From assembly GCF_003324525.1 (NCBI RefSeq), contig NZ_QGDC01000010.1, positions 91,492 to 155,491 on the forward strand: 64,000 bases of DNA, written 5' to 3'. Position numbers and translations under genes: made by a program. Under the pieces are notes generated by a model. The model did not search any database, was not told the origin of the DNA, and worked only from the letters and a program-made list of their open reading frames with translations. This stretch comes from Mucilaginibacter hurinus (GTDB lineage: Bacteria; Bacteroidota; Bacteroidia; Sphingobacteriales; Sphingobacteriaceae). Positions within the stretch are counted from its first letter, which is position 1; every line of letters starts with the position of its first letter. Shown piece by piece: positions 63,314 through 64,000 of this stretch.

Positions 63314-63880
63314 GTGGTACACAACATTCACATCCTGTACTTTCTCTACAGGTCAAAGACAAATGAAAAAGGCACAATGCCAATCTTCTGCCGACTCACT
63401 TTAAACGGCAAGCGCAAGCAATTCTCAACAGGCTTTTTTATCAAGGAAGGAAATTGGAACGGTCAAACACAGCGCCATCGAGGCACTTCAGTAGATTCAC
63501 AGCACGTAAATATCGGACTGGAATCTATCCGGGTTAAACTTTTAAAAGCGCATGATGCAATCTCAAAAAACAATTCAAGCTTCACAGTAGAGCATGTTTA
63601 TAACCGGTATGCCGAACGAGACAAGGAGTACAAATCGTTATTGCAGGCTTTTGAATATCACAATGAGAAAATGAAGGAACTTGTAGGTAAGGACTATGTT
63701 AAAGCCACTTATGACAAATTTGTTGTAATACAGAATCACATAGAAGACTTTATAAAGTTTGTTTACAACCTTACCGATTACCCATTGGTGGAAGTCAAAC
63801 TAAAGTTCCTGCATGACCTTGATCATTATCTCAAAGTAACTAAAGGTCATAATCAGAACACAATTAATAAAGTTGTATAA
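63314..63880 (+). pseudogene. Tyrosine recombinase (integrase), truncated before the catalytic domain
   Basis: 188 residues from a GTG start. Residues about 5-90 are the arm-DNA-binding domain of Bacteroidota integrases (SKTNEKGTMPIFCRLTLNGKRKQFSTGFFI). Residues about 105-188 are the SAM-like core-binding domain (LLQAFEYHNEKMKELVGKDY...FLHDLDHYLKVTKGHNQNTINKVV). The normal protein has about 400 residues, with catalytic R-H-R-Y in the missing half. The frame stops at 63878-63880 where sequence resembling an insertion-sequence end begins. Directly downstream of tRNA-fMet, it marks an element integrated at that tRNA. Confidence 0.85.
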
Positions 63881-64000
63881 TACGGAGAAGTTGACCAGGT
63901 GATTCCGTGGCAAATTGACCACCCAAAGTGCTGGCGAACGAGCGCAGCAAACGCTGTAGAAGCGTTGTCAAAAGTAGTTATTTAAAGATGATTTTCCAGA
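63877..64000 (+). mobile_element. End of an insertion sequence, IS21-like (partial)
   Basis: At the point where the integrase frame breaks, the sequence changes character and carries two spaced copies of TTGACCA (63891-63897 and 63915-63921, 24 bases apart) with GTGATTCCGTGGCA between. Multiple internal terminal repeats of this kind are typical of IS21-family ends in Bacteroidota. No transposase is in view because the element runs out of the window. The exact junction and target duplication cannot be fixed. Confidence 0.5.

Overview
The window looks like chromosomal DNA of a Bacteroidota member, most likely Sphingobacteriaceae (a Mucilaginibacter/Pedobacter-like genome). This rests on family content and signals, not on a database match. 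Several promoters have the Bacteroidota form (TTTG or TTG, about 19-20 bases, then TAnnTTTG). Many lipoproteins end their signal in a plain SC/GC lipobox. Typical Bacteroidota families are present: BT_3928-type DoxX protein, DUF1599, DUF2911, GH3-type enzyme and ricin-type/propeller lipoproteins.

Layout. 1-5.0 kb: the end of a type I restriction-modification locus (partial hsdS, complete hsdR) coupled to a YgjP-like metallopeptidase, then a decayed-looking border. 5.0-12.1 kb: an unknown protein, an EamA exporter and three consecutive lipoproteins that each join a ricin-type trefoil to a beta-propeller glycosidase-like domain. 12.9-17.0 kb: two unknown small proteins and a tight operon DUF1599 - BT_3928 - ABC permease - aroK, divergent from folP. 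18.0-20.5 kb: a tandem pair of serine hydrolase lipoproteins, one broken by a single nonsense codon. 20.6-31.5 kb: two ECF sigma modules, a GH3 enzyme, lptB, gltX, a histidine kinase with DinB, and a DUF2911 protein. 31.6-33.2 kb: a peroxiredoxin/AhpD pair and two candidate small RNAs. 33.2-37.9 kb: a TetR-controlled tripartite efflux operon with two palindromic candidate operators. 38.0-48.9 kb: a LmbE-like deacetylase, a sodium symporter preceded by two coupled tiny membrane proteins, a second symporter, an aldehyde dehydrogenase with a LacI-like palindrome upstream, a PhyH-like dioxygenase and an outer-membrane protein.

48.9-55.0 kb holds the methionine region: a SAM-I riboswitch leads into metH, a four-helix-bundle protein gene and metF. 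That small gene is bracketed by intergenic tracts made of degenerate 7-base units (AAGNNNN, often AAGTATC) in inverted orientation. The same kind of inverted tract pair occurs in the metH leader and between era and der. I regard this as the least explained structure in the window: it looks like a small repeat-bounded element family whose largest member carries the four-helix-bundle gene.

55.2-62.9 kb is mostly housekeeping (acyltransferase, BI-1, murQ, S41 protease, der, era). At the right end an initiator tRNA is followed by a tyrosine recombinase gene of an integrated element. That gene is cut off before its catalytic domain by what appears to be the end of an IS21-like insertion sequence running out of the window.
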